Notes under the pieces: generated by a model
Databases searched by the model: none
What the model was told of the DNA's origin: nothing
The model's input: the letters and a program-made list of their open reading frames with translations, nothing else
In this document: piece after piece, positions 11,201 through 23,173 of the stretch
How the letters are laid out: each line of letters starts with the position of its first letter
How positions within the stretch are numbered: position 1 is the first letter of the stretch
Made by a program: the position numbers and the translations under genes
Assembly: GCA_038501625.1 (NCBI GenBank)
Contig: JAZAYU010000171.1
Location: 372,001 to 436,000, forward strand
Source: Corbicula japonica
Lineage: Eukaryota; Mollusca; Bivalvia; Venerida; Cyrenidae
Reading direction: 5' to 3'
DNA length: 64,000 nucleotides

Positions 11201-14200
11201 CTAGTGATCATGAAGGACTTTGTTGAAAGCATTGTACGCAGATTCCAGATCAAACAACATCTGTCGGACTTGACTGTCATCCAGTTCTTCTGAGGCAGAC
11301 ATACTGCTCAGCTTGTCCAACCTAAGAATAGGAAGCATCAAAATTAATTAACTCTACTTCAAATATATGCATTTTAAGGTTATAACTTATATCAAGAAGC
11401 CGAAATGTGTTGGATGTGTGAAATCATATGTTTATTAATGTTCATTTCTTATATGACTTGTAAAGTTCTGGTCACTTGGCATATCATTTATTGAGCATTC
11501 GAATGTTAAATGGCATGCAAAAAAATAAAAGTGAAATTGGTAGTAATTTCTTACCTTGAAAACAGACTTTCTGTGGGAGTCCAAACTTCCTATACTACCA
11601 CTTTTGTCAACAATTACTGATACACAAAGACAGTCCATAATAAGGTCAACAATGCCTTAGAATCTTATTTACTAAGCCATAACAGAAATGTGCAAAAACA
11701 ACATTCTCAAAGTGACTTCACACTAAAATTTGGCATCCATGTTTGTTTACTAATTTCTCAAAATGCAATGTATGGTGTATAATATAAGACATAACTTTCA
11801 ATGTTTTTATTGAATTATCTGCCGTTTGAAGTGAGACAAGGTTGAAATACTACTTATCTGTTAACAAATGAATTATTCATGACTAAATGAAATGTATTTA
11901 ATAATTAGGAGTGCTTTGAAATAAGTAAAAAGATAAATAATAAAATAATCAGTATAAATAAACAAGTATAATGTTACTATATATCCATAATGTTTATACG
12001 AATGCAATAATTATTTTCATATGAATATTCATAGACGCACGTAATTGTCTTATGTCGCAGAAAAGTGCTGTCTTTTCTTTATTTAGTATCTCACCTTTAT
12101 TAAAATTGCAGTTATAATAGTTTTAAGTATTCCACAAATGTCTGACAAACTGAACTGTTTCAAAATATTGTGAATTTTTCAACTGCACTGTCAGTTGTTC
12201 AGCCCTACGTCAGTAAACTGTGTTTAGAATTTTACAAATTGTCCAACAGCGGTCCTTTTCAAGCAGTTACATGATTTCCTTAAATTGACATGCCGCTCGA
12301 CTTTTGGACACCTCACATGTTGGTACCATAACGTACAAAGTTTTATAAGAGTAGCCTTACAAACAACGCAATGGCGCGTCATTTTCCATATGAAATTCAC
12401 TAGAATTCTTTACAAAGTGGTCCCGTTTACGTTGAGCGATGTTGCCTTAGAGACAGCCATTTTCTTATGAAAATATGAATAACAATAAATCCCCCAAAAT
12501 AATATTTGTAAAATAAATGCAATACAGCTAAATCAGCAAAATCAGAAAGTTTATACATGCTTTTCATGTGCGACTGGACTTACAACAGTATTTCTAGCTG
12601 TCAAACCAAGGGATGTTATTGTGAGGTCCTTCTGATTGTTCAACCACATGTGTGTATAAACGTATTAAAATTATATTTTCACCATCAACTTTTAAAAATT
12701 ATCAATTAACCATAATGCACATTATTTTTGCTGTTTAAATTCCCATGCACATGCTTAAAAAGGTCGCCATGTCTGGTTATTCAATAGGTTATTGATTGTC
12801 CTGTTCATTATACTATTACAGATCTAGTATTCGGGTCTCAATTTAAACACTTCAGTAAATGCAATTAACATCTGTTTAACATTTACTCATCTTGCTTTTA
12901 TCATGCATAATCTATCAAAACATTGACCGTCAACTAAAATTCATTGTGTACACACCGGTCACGTGATCATCACATTGACCTGTGTACTTTCGCTCAAAGT
13001 ACACTGGGATTGGGACTAGTTACCTTGATGACGTGATCGCTATTTATAGAATGCCTCTAGATCAGCTCTTACATTCAGATATAAGACAGTGTTCAAATGT
13101 CACATTAGACTAAAAATAAGGGATATACAACTCAATATTACGGGTTATCTGATACGTTTCTAAACTAAATCGATAAAAAATACCATATTTATTCATTTGT
13201 CTACGGTTAATTGACATAACTACATTGCGGACTGTTAACTCCGCGTATGAAGACAAAAATCCTGGTTAGGATTGTTATGCGTTCTTATGATAGAGGTCTA
13301 TGTTAGCTTGATGACGTGACCGCTATTTATAGAATGACTAAAATTACCGATGTCATTAACAGAAATCTCATAAGTAATGTACTATATTGTACATCATACC
13401 TTCAATTACCTTGCATTTTGGGAAGTCCTACTTTATAAACTTGTAAACAAATATGGATGTAAAATTTTATGTACAGTCACTTGGAGAGTGCTGTTTTTGT
13501 GCATTTCTACTGTTCTTTAATGAATTATCTTCTAAGACATTGTTGACCTTGTTATGGACTGTCTTCCTGTGGCAGTAATTGTTTACAACAGTTGAAGAAT
13601 AGAAAGTTTGGACTCCCATAGAAAGTCAGTTTTCAAGGTAAGAAATTGCTACATACAGTGAAACCTGTCTTGGCAGCCACCCGCGAATAGCAACCACCTG
13701 TCAAACAGCCAGTTTGAATATGACTTAAACTGACATTTTGTTCTAATTTTTTTCCTGTTTTTAACAGCCACCTGTCTTCAGCAGCTTCTTTTTGTCACTC
13801 CCTTGGGTGGCTGCTGAAGACAGGTTTGACTGTATTTCTCTTATATTTTAAGACTGGTCGCCATTTCAGCCTATCAGATGCTTGACATTTGAGACTGATC
13901 TCCAGATTTATTTTTATGATCTTGGGCACTGTGCTCTCTACCAGAAAGAGTTTATATCTGTGTCTTAGTTAGATATTTGACTGGACTTACCATGTTTGGA
14001 CCTTTTGTTTGCCTTCAAAGTCTGCCGACAGTATACTCAATCTACACATGGCATCCATTAACTCCTTTAAATCAGGCTGAATCTACAATTAAAACAGCAA
14101 AAAAACTCATTGTATTATTTAACTCTTTACTCCATTTCATGCATGTTTACATATGTGCAAACAGTGTAGATCCAGATCAGCAAGCACATCTGATCTGCAC

Positions 14201-17200
14201 TGTTCAGAAATAACCTTATAAATAAAAACAGTGCAAATCTTGATCAGATGGCACCAAAGTGCCAACAAATCTAAAACTAATGTTTCATTTAATATAGCTG
14301 TGTTTCTTGTGACAAGTCATCATGTAAGTAATTCACATTTTTCATTCTTAAATGTATATTGACAGTTTATTGCAAAATTTCTCCATAGGGTATGCAAGAA
14401 AATTTTTAAATAGCCAGACTTTACAAAAGATGTAAAAATACAGTACTGACCTCATCCATAGCACGGATTTCCAGCCGCAACTTATCCATCACTGTTATAA
14501 ATAACTGAAAAAACAATGCTTTGTCATTTAAGTTTAAAGACACTTCACATATATTCTAAATCTGATAAAATCTATTACAAATACAAATATTATAAGCAAA
14601 AAACAAAAGAAATAACAAATAATTTTAACAACAGCCCTTCTTAGAAAATGGTTTGTTAACAATCATTATCAAAACAGAAAGGAATGATGGTATTTCAAAA
14701 GTACCCGTCACCATTTTTGCCAATCAGATGCTTGAGATTTGAGACTTGTCTCCTAATTTAGTTTTATGATCTTGTGCCCCTATCTCTCCAGATGACATAA
14801 TAAAACAGCTACTCACCGATACGATGTCGGCTATACATTTACTAGTGTTGCCCTTATCATCCTTGATTGTGATTGGTCGATCTTCCTTGATCCTCTCCAG
14901 AGCAAGTGGACAGTCAAGCTTTATAAACAAAGATTAGAGGTCAGAAACATTGCAGCTTGCATCTCCTCTAACACTTTACTACATCTATATATAGAATATT
15001 AGGTTACTGTCTTACCAAGCTTGAATTTATTAGGCGAGTTGGAGAAAAATATACAGGGCAGAGCCTCGCCCTGTATATTTTTCTCCAACTCGCCTAATAA
15101 ATTAGAAGACAGTAACCTAATATTCTATATTTATTGCATGGTTGAACAGTGTAGATCCAGATCAGCTGGCACATCTTTGCCATCTGATCAGGATCTACAC
15201 TGTTCACTTTAGATTCAGTAAGATGTGCTCGTCACTAGTCCCACTTGTGTTAAAACATGTATATATGCAGTAAAGGGTTAAGATCATTTCTAGGAAAATA
15301 ATAATGAGGTGTACGATTACTACAGAAATAAATTCTGTCACTCCATTGAGCAAACATCAACACCTATACATTAAAAGCTGTGGTGAAAAGAGACAAACTA
15401 GTATTATTGTGTGAGAGTTATATTTCTGTGCTTATATTTCCTTTGACTGCTCATTCGATAGATTCATAGGTCATTTATTGATCAAGTCATGCAAGAAGCC
15501 ATATAAGAAATAAAGCTCAAATTCTTTATAACTATGCATATATTAAGAGTTCATGCTCAAACTGAGCACGGAGCTAAAAAACTGAGCACAAAGAACATTC
15601 TCAAAAGTTTGATTTATTGGCTAATTGTAAAAATCATAAGCCACAGCATCAAACCGTAACTTACTCTGTATTTTCTCATGAATGCCTCCACATCTGGGAA
15701 CTCCTTTGCCACCTGTCTGAACGCTGCCTTGAACTGAACTAACAACTTTGAGCAAGCACCTGTATACCTGAAACAAAAATCATTGTCACACCACATGTAC
15801 ACAATAATTTTGAGATATTATTTTCAGACAGTCCCATATATAGCAGACGTCAGAATCTTTCTATGGAAATACATGTATCTTAAAAAAATCTTTCTAAACC
15901 AACAAACATTTGACTATGCCTTTACTCCAAGGAATAAGCTTCAAATGATCATTTTCTAAATATTGGGTCAAACATTCAGTAATTGATTTGTCCAAAGTGG
16001 TGACAAATTTGCTATTGTATGTAGCAGAAAGATCTCGCAATGTTTGGCGCAGTTCTATAGTAACACTTTAACAGGTACTGGCAGGCTGTTGGTTACTTTT
16101 TTCTGCTGCTGTACGAGATAGGTTGCTTCTTTAAATGGTCAAAGAATTTCACACACTTCTTTGAGCAACTTTCTTTCATAAGCAGACAGCTTCACCACGC
16201 TTAATTCAAGTCCTTGAAGCTTTTCCTCAGGAATGTTTAAAACAGAGCGAATCATTATTATTTGTGAGTTCCAATGTGTTAGATTTTGAGCCTAAAAACG
16301 TTTTTTTATTTTCCAGAATTTCACTGGCATGTATTGACCTCCTTATATGACTGACAATAGTGGCAGACTTTGATCTAAACCCTTTCAAATGTGGCCCAGC
16401 TTCCTACATACCATCCTTAATGACTAGTTGTAGAGTGTGGCATAACATGATAAATGCAGCGGTAGGCAGTTGTATTTATCTGTCCATGAATTATCATCAA
16501 CTCAATCACTAGTTACTCTACTATCATCATCATCATCATCATCGATTTCATCATCACTGCTGTCATCTTTTTATTTCTGCCCCTCACCCATGTCCCACCC
16601 AAGGACATTGCTTGTTGACAAGTTACTCACGTTTTGCTATACCAATGCCTTTTTTGTTAATACATCATATGATCGCTTCCCCTGCACCCCACCGCTGGTC
16701 ATGGCTTGTGGCATTGTGAATGATTGAGAGTAGCCACATACACAATTACAGACCTCTTCATGTAGACTAGCGCCTAAGGTTATAAAACTGAGTTTGGACC
16801 AGTCGCCATTTCAGTGAATCAGATGCTTGAGATTTGAGACTGGTTTCTATGCTCAGTTTTATAACCTTGGGCACAGCAGAGGGGCATACACAATGTTACA
16901 GCAGTACTCAAATATTTTTGTAAGTGTTAAAATACAAAACCCAAATGAGGAACAAAAGACAATAAAATCTTACTCCTTTGGATGTATGGCATCTTTGACA
17001 TAGGCTTTCTCCAGACTCTGTAAAGTGTTGATCACAGCATATAGATCTGCCATGTTGTCATAACTGAAAACCACAGAGGCAAAAGTTCTAAAGTGCCGAA
17101 TAGATAAATTATCATATTATGGAATATAAAGTTATCTGGACACACAATGACACTTTAACTTCATTCAACCTGATGCCTATACATACTGCCATAAGTAAGG

Positions 17201-20200
17201 AAATACAAATAATTTTACATATCTACAATAGCACAAAATGTGGACTACAAAATGTCTAGAACTCCACATGGTTTACTGGTAATAATAATATATAGACATA
17301 GTATTTTGGTGATTTACTCATTCAGATTAGCCAGCACATTTGTACAGTCTGTTTAGGATCTGCAATAGGCAATTTTATTTATTTTGTTAGATTATTTCTG
17401 ACAAGTGAACAGTGTAAATCCTGATCTGAATGCATGAATGTGCAGCCGGCTGATCTGGCTCTATAGTGGTCATACATGGGATATAAATCATATCCAATGA
17501 GTAGAAAGTAAATTATAATAAATGTCCACCTTTGAATTTTGATTTCTTTTTTCATGCATAAATACCGATAGGTTTTCTATCTGCAATTTAATTACTGAAT
17601 AACAAAGTGTAGACCCTGATTGTGCTGCAAATACATGTAAACTGAGCTGGCCCAAGATAATAAAACTGCAATTGGAGACCAGTCTCAAAACTCAAGCATC
17701 AGTCACCATTCAGCCAATCGGATGCTTGAGATTTGAAACTGGTCTCCTGATTTAGTTTTATGATCTTGGACGTAGGGTCTAAAAACTGTCAACAAGGAAG
17801 TAAACTGGCGGAGGCATAATTCAAGACAAGGATTAAAATATCAGTTGCTCACTTTTCTCTCTCCCTTGCATTCTTGTACAACTTGACTTCCTGAAACAAC
17901 AAAATTAACTCAGCAGTTTAACCCTTTACTCCCTGGGATATGGCTGCTAACCACTATGCAACAAGTGTAGATCCATGTAAGCCTACACAATTACCTTTTT
18001 GATTCATAATGCTATTTCTGACTAATTATCAAACACAGTAGATTCAGATCAGACTGCATAGATGTGAAAGTTTATCTAGATCTACATTTGCCACACGTGT
18101 GATAAAAACTGTATCCCCTAAAGTTAAGGGTTAAAGGAAGATGCTTAATCGTATAATGATTCATGTATGAACAGCCAAGTGCGATACCACAGTAAGCTCA
18201 AAGGATTTATTAATATGGCACATCAGTTTTGCACTAAATAAATGGCATGTTATCTCTCCAAAGTGTCAGTAAGTAGCATAATTCTATAACTTACACAACT
18301 TTCTTTTTAAATATAGGTAGGTATAACTATAAATATAAACATTTTCTGCAGTTAATAGACATACATTTTATATCATCAACATTTTGATATTATGTATTGT
18401 AAGTTTAAATAAACTATGTGTATCTATCAAGGTATTACCTACCTCATACAACTCTGGTCTATTTGATGGGCCTGAAATGCAAATAAAGGAACAAAATGAA
18501 TATGAAGCTTATTAAAATATTTGATAATATTATAAATGATGCTCTCTAGTAACAAGTTTGTTCAACATCAGCTAATAAACTGGTAAACTTTGCCACGAGA
18601 TGCAACTAGTAGTTGAACTACGATCACTTAGAACACAAAATATCCATGTTTTCAAAAAGCCAATAATGCTCTATAACAGAAATAAGTGAAGATAACCATG
18701 TGAAAGAAATCATGGAAAAAACATGATCCCAATTATACATTTATTTCAAAGACAAAATCGTAACTTACCAAACAAATGTTGTTTGTTGTTGACAAATGTA
18801 TTTTTTATCTTAGCAAAATAAATCCTTTATCCTCTAATTGACGGATTTATCTTTAGTTACTGGTGTATGTGAAAGATAGAAGAGAAATTGGTGTTTTTTG
18901 TTAACAGTATGATTATATATATGCACACTCGGCAAAAGTTCTAAGTGCACACCTTTCAATGTTGAATATCTCAAAGTAAAATTATCATAATTCAAAAAAA
19001 GTTTGACATTATGTTAAATAGGATCAAACAATAAAAATTATTTGAAAACTGTGCATTTGTTTTACGTAGTACGTCATTTACGTCTGCATACGCTATTTAT
19101 GCCTAATCCCGGTACGGCAATCGAAATTGAACTTTTTACATCCAATTTTGTTTTCCACATGTTTACCGACACCGGACAATCTAAAAACTCACACCAAAGT
19201 TTTATAACCATGGAATGTTTGACGACTGTTAGCCACGAAAGTGCCGTCAAAATGCTCTTAACTGGCACTACTTTTAATTTGTTATAAAACATCCTGATGT
19301 TATTCCTAAATAAAAAAATAAATGCCTCATTTTTGCATATTTTATCATAATAAAAAAAAATTCAAATGAAATTATTTTCTAGATTGATGACGTTGCTTAC
19401 GTAAAACGTTGACGTTACTCTCTTACGTCATTAAATATTTACGCAAAATAACGTAAAAACAAAAATTTGAGAATTGCATTTGTTTGATAAGTGCCCAATG
19501 ATCAAAACTCTAAAACTTAAATTAAAAGAAATCAACTAAACTTCAAAACCAAATTAATCGAAAATCATGTTTATTCGGACAAAATACTGTCCGAATAACC
19601 GGTCTATTTTATCACAATAAATACTTTTTTCCTTTGAAAAGGCTAATACACATCCATCATAAAGAATTGCATCGTCCCAAATCGCTAGACCACTAAAAAA
19701 CTTTTGGCGAAAACCAATGTGAGGGAAATAGAATTTTCTCCTTGACATCCATGTTATCACGTTATGGATAAAATAGAGAAGAGCGTATTGGCTCATCGTC
19801 CCCATCGGACCATTAAGAAGCTATAGGAAATTATTTAAGTGCAATGAAATGACAAACCACAACATTTCCTTGAGACTTACATCAAATGGTGATGATAAAA
19901 AGATGAAAAAAATGATCACAACTTTTAGCTGATGCAATGATTATTTACTTGAGAATTGGAATCTGTGTACCAGTGAGCTGAACATGTTCTTATTTTTTAA
20001 TTGTGCTAAACAGATTCCAGTTTGTTTGTGTGGGTCAATAGGATATTGATACTCCTTCATTATAATTTATAATATTTTGAAAGATTCTATCAAATAGTTT
20101 GGAAAATCAACATTTATTAAATGTGCACTTAGAACTTTTGACTAGTGTACATCTCATGATACAGATTGCCATTTTATTTGCTTTTAATTACTAAAATTGG

Positions 20201-22888
20201 CACTAGCTCTCTGTTACAGTACAGGTCGGGTGTCTTTTACATTTTTCACTCATCACCGCGTTTCAGGGTCAGCGCAACATCCAATTTTTTCGGGTTATCA
20301 CGGGTGATCGTCGATCTTTCCACCGCGATCATTTGACAAGAAAATCACGGTGATTTGCCGTGATTTATCAACGCGAATCGCGGTGAAGATTTACCTGTGA
20401 TTTAGACATTCTTCTGAATTTATTTATTTTAAAAGATATATGTTGTTCGTATTTTCGTATCACAGAAAAGATCTGAAACTTGATCAATGCACAAATATAT
20501 TGTCCATTATTTGAAACACTGGGGGTTTTCAGACCTTCCGTGTTGACATAAACACCTTTGTACATGCCCCGTAAATTGCTGCCAATTATGCTTCTAAGTG
20601 GTATGTTGTCACGGTCATTGCAGAATAACTAACTTTAGTATACAAACATTACGAAAAAAATCTTTTAAAATGAGTTAACTCATTTAAAAAGTGAACAACG
20701 GTTCTTAAATTGTTAATTATTTTATGACAAATTATAAGAAATCATCGACATGTAGAGTATTTATGCCTCAGATCAGAATTCAATGTCATTTAAAATACAA
20801 GTATAATTGCGGTAACACACAGTAAACTGGACATAATAGATCATTATCGAGAACTTTAGAAAGAAGAGTGAATAAAAATTGTGTCGTTCTTACCTTATCT
20901 TTTCCTTAGTTGTTATTTTGATGAAAGATAAATGTATAATATTCTTTTTCTTAATTACTCCGAACATGTTGAGAAAATAAATAAAGGTGAAAATATAACA
21001 GACAAGTACATGTAACTACATCTATAAAATTCATCTCCTCAGTCTTTTTCCCCAATCCATTCCTAAAACATCTTCATTTATGAGCAATCAACACCTGTTT
21101 GAACACCTGTGTGACCAGCATTGTATATTTCATCATCACTTCTGTTTATTCACTTCAAAAAGAACACCGACAAGTAATACTGATTTCCCGAGATCAAAGG
21201 TGCCGTGTTGGGTAAAAAATTTATTGATCATACGTTGTCATTTTTTATTCTCAACAGATTGACTCATTTGTCAACTCTCGACAAAAAATGAAGATTGCTC
21301 AAACAAATTAGAGTTGTACATTTTAAAATCAAAACATGCTGGAAATGAATAGCATATGCCTGTCACAAATGTTATTTAAATAAACGATGTTTGTGTTCAC
21401 GACTTACTCATTACATTCAAAATGTTCAGTGAAGAGTTGATTTGTCATTGAGTAGTGTGTCATTTTTGTTTGGCAATCAACAAAGCTGTTGATAATTGGT
21501 GTTTTATATGGATTAATTAACCCCAAGCTGATTACGTTGACAGGTAAGCACTTTCAAAATATTTATTGATTAATTCATGTCAGTTTGGAAAAATCGGGCA
21601 TGGGTAATAAAATCAAGCTCTATTATGTTGAAAAGTTATTACATTTATTAAGAAACTCGATATTTTCACAGAAGATTCGCAAACAAAGAAATTTTTTTTG
21701 TTTAATGCTGACGAATTGGCACGTCCGATTACGCGACAAAAATTTTTACATTATTTTGATACAATGTTACGTTCAAATTGGTTAAAGAAGGAATGTTTTA
21801 CATTAAAAAAAAATACATTTCAATTGTTAATTAACACTCCTTTCTCGAAAAATTTTTCACTGTGATCCCCCGTGATTGGACCTGAAGCTAAACTGCTGAC
21901 GATGAACACGAGAAGAGAGAGAATGACTGCAGAATTATCGCCGCGAATCACAGCAAATCACCCGAAAATCGCCGCATCGGAAGGACATATTCGCGGTGAA
22001 TTTCCACCCGGACTGATTTATTCACGCGGTGGACGGGTGAAAAATGTAAAAGACACCCGACCTGTACTGTAAAGCCTATATATTATAACTCTACTGACAT
22101 TATATAAGTCTAAGAAGTGCCTTAATCACTGCTAAACAGGCAATCCAATACAAGGGCTGTAGATCTTGCCTAGACCAACTATTTGTGTTCAACAAGGGCT
22201 GTTCTATATCCGGTATAAACGATGGTCGTCCTTTGCGCACAACCCTGTTACAATGTGGAAAATTTTCCTTCAATATCTTTAAATGCCAGTGACAAGAATC
22301 CATGTGGCTAACTTTGACGGCTTCAAATAGCTTTTTAAACCCTATGTATGTTTAAAAAATTTCATCCCTGAAAAGCTTACTCCAAATACAATCATTATTA
22401 TATATAATACTTTATAAGTAACTTGTTCGTTTTTTCTACAAAAAACTTTTAAATCTCCACCCATGTCAACCCATTTCGGTTACACCGCTTAAACTCTACC
22501 TGACATGTTTATCGATAAATTTACAAGCTCGGAATATGTACTGCGGAAATTCATCCTCTGGTCGATACAAAGCAGTCGATGGACAAGGGTTTGGTGAATA
22601 AAAGAAAGTATAACTTTCTTCAAATAGATCTTGTCATGCATTTGGTGTTTTTAAGCTGTAGGATTTGTAAACATAAACCTCTGTAGCTTTTACGTCATAA
22701 TTTGATGTCACTTACGACAGACAAAATTAATTGTAACTATCATGACTCATGTTACTGTGATGCCAAATCTACATGATTTTTATTAAATTATCAATAAAAA
22801 TTGAAAACAAAATAGGCTAATATCATTCTCCCATCATATAATGTTTTATTTTACCCGAATTTGAACCTGGAGGAACTTGAGCAAACAT
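11201..22888 (-). CDS. VPS28: VPS28, ESCRT-I subunit (complete, nine exons)
   Basis: Coding exons in transcript order (complement): 22855-22888, 18443-18471, 17853-17890, 16974-17063, 15665-15767, 14817-14918, 14451-14504, 13991-14082 and 11201-11321. They join in frame to 220 codons plus TAG; human VPS28 is 221 aa. The start [12 protein letters not shown] is chosen because its frame meets [17 protein letters not shown] exactly, as in the family. The N-terminal helical core (about residues 13-115) contains [20 protein letters not shown] and [18 protein letters not shown], the parts that bind the TSG101/VPS37 stalk. The C-terminal four-helix domain (about 125-220) contains [20 protein letters not shown] and ends [14 protein letters not shown]; in the family it binds VPS36 of ESCRT-II and ESCRT-III. 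The role is sorting of ubiquitinated cargo into multivesicular bodies, on the cytosolic face of endosomes. The gene is head-to-head with CIB1. Intron 1 (4.4 kb) is a nest of transposons. Confidence 0.96.
11543..13652. mobile_element. Inverted-repeat element in the last VPS28 intron, arms about 270 bp
   Basis: 11543-11800 and 13385-13652 are reverse complements at roughly 80-85 % by eye. They share ggtaagaaatt at the tips, ttatggactgtctt, and 'cattgttgacctt'. The interior is AT-rich with no recognisable coding region. It contains two direct copies of 'ttgatgacgtgatcgctatt' plus 'tatagaatg' (13025-13053 and 13318-13346). I could not identify a target-site duplication, so the ends are approximate. 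Confidence 0.7.
13656..13832. mobile_element. Small MITE with TA duplication (Tc1/mariner-like), 177 bp
   Basis: The left end CAGTGAAACCTGTCTTGGCA and right end GACAGGTTTGACTG form an inverted pair, flanked by TA at 13654-13655 and 13833-13834. The inner copies 'cacctgtcttcagcagct' and 'ggctgctgaagacagg' make a second stem. It abuts the right arm of the larger inverted-repeat element. Confidence 0.75.
13851..13928. repeat. Family B half copy
   Basis: One arm, atgatcttggg sub-type; in a VPS28 intron. Confidence 0.7.
14119..14278. repeat. Family A copy, truncated right
   Basis: Left terminus ttaactctttactcc present; it stops after the third block. Confidence 0.7.
14706..14779. repeat. Family B half copy
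   Basis: 'gccaatcagatgcttgagat' arm; lies 38 bp from the VPS28 exon at 14817. Confidence 0.7.
14989..15129. repeat. Long two-stage palindrome in a VPS28 intron
   Basis: The inner arms 15024-15059 and 15068-15103 are a perfect 36 bp inverted repeat around the 8 nt loop agagcctc. The outer arms (about 14989-15013 and 15106-15129, core gaatattaggttactgtctt) are also exact inverted repeats, offset by a 10 nt/2 nt internal bulge. It ends at the start of a family A copy. No second copy was seen in the window. Confidence 0.9.
15120..15281. repeat. Family A copy, left end replaced by the palindrome
   Basis: Starts abruptly inside the family ('tttattgcatggttgaacag') and ends normally with taaagggttaa. 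Confidence 0.75.
16521..16545 (+). repeat. (ATC)n microsatellite
   Basis: About seven atc units, in a VPS28 intron. Confidence 0.9.
16771..16873. repeat. Family B copy with one shortened arm
   Basis: The left arm has lost its middle part (about 40 nt); the right arm is complete. Confidence 0.75.
17310..17490. repeat. Family A copy, degenerate
   Basis: The blocks 'cagattagccagcacattt' and 'ggctgatctggctctatagt' remain. Confidence 0.6.
17649..17770. repeat. Family B copy
   Basis: Both arms present; about 15 nt lost at the centre of the palindrome. Confidence 0.8.
17918..18134. repeat. Family A copy, degenerate middle
   Basis: Termini ttaaccctttactcc and ttaagggttaa; lies 28 bp upstream (in transcript sense) of the VPS28 exon 17853-17890. 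Confidence 0.75.
18922..20151. mobile_element. 1230 bp inverted-repeat element of Tc1/mariner size, no recognisable transposase
   Basis: Left tip tgcacactcggcaaaagttc followed by taagtgcaca; the right tip is the inverse, with three or four differences. Size and tips resemble Tc1/mariner elements. The longest ORFs (81 aa at 19042-19287 +, 83 aa at 19554-19805 -) show no DDE/D motif I can see. A perfect 10 bp hairpin, TTATTCGGAC/GTCCGAATAA, lies at 19570-19597. A clean TA duplication is not evident. Confidence 0.65.
20217..22069. mobile_element. 1853 bp element with 33 bp TIRs and TA duplication
   Basis: The left end CAGTACAGGTCGGGTGTCTT continues ttacatttttcac; the right end is its exact inverse. 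TA flanks both sides (20215-20216 and 22070-22071). Inside the tips are several copies of an atcgcggtga / caccgcgatc motif in both orientations. No transposase ORF is recognised. The flanks 'gctctctgtta' and 'aaagcc' match a continuous stretch of the host element, as expected for an insertion into it. Confidence 0.8.
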
Positions 22889-22910
22889 TTTCCTAGTTTG
22901 TTGACTAAAC

Positions 22911-22948
22911 TTTGTTGTTGTTGTTTTTTGGTGTTGTTGTTGTTATTA
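22911..22948 (+). repeat. (GTT)n microsatellite
   Basis: Two interrupted runs of gtt, about 25 bp upstream of the VPS28 start codon (complement strand), so in its 5' UTR or promoter. Confidence 0.8.
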
Positions 22949-23124
22949 GACCAAAACGGAACGCAATGGATAATTGGTTACAAATTTTGACTGTTTCACT
23001 GTGCATGTCCTTGCTTCAGTACACAATCGACAGTAGTAAACCGATTTTATCTGGCAGATATATCCACCATAGAATCAATTGCTTTCTTCATTTTGCACTT
23101 TCCTCGATAAATTCGCTTTTATGG

Positions 23125-23165
23125 CCTTTGCGAATAGTGTAGATCCGGATCAGCTGGCAAATCTT
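23125..23165. repeat. Family A fragment
   Basis: 'gtgtagatccggatcagctg' block only. Confidence 0.55.
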
Positions 23166-23173
23166 CATCATAA

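Larger units (their letters stand above)
18540..22085. mobile_element. Long-TIR element (relative of 25946-27934) broken up by two younger insertions
   Basis: The left arm at 18540-18780 ('cgagatgcaact', 'gaacacaaaatatccatgtt', 'gacaaaatcgtaacttacca') and the right tip at 20190-20216 ('ggcactagctctctgtta'), continuing at 22070, match the arms of the element in CIB1 intron 1. The middle is occupied by the elements at 18922-20151 and 20217-22069. It fills most of VPS28 intron 1. Confidence 0.6.

Noticed and set aside
11544..11640. An extra VPS28 exon ending ttttcaag/gtaag on the minus strand
   Set aside because: The same sequence occurs inverted at 13560-13652, so it is a repeat arm. The VPS28 frame is already complete without it.
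19554..19805. 83-codon minus ORF as a mariner transposase fragment
   Set aside because: No D-D-D/E signature or helix-turn-helix motif visible; only the position inside a mariner-sized element suggests it.
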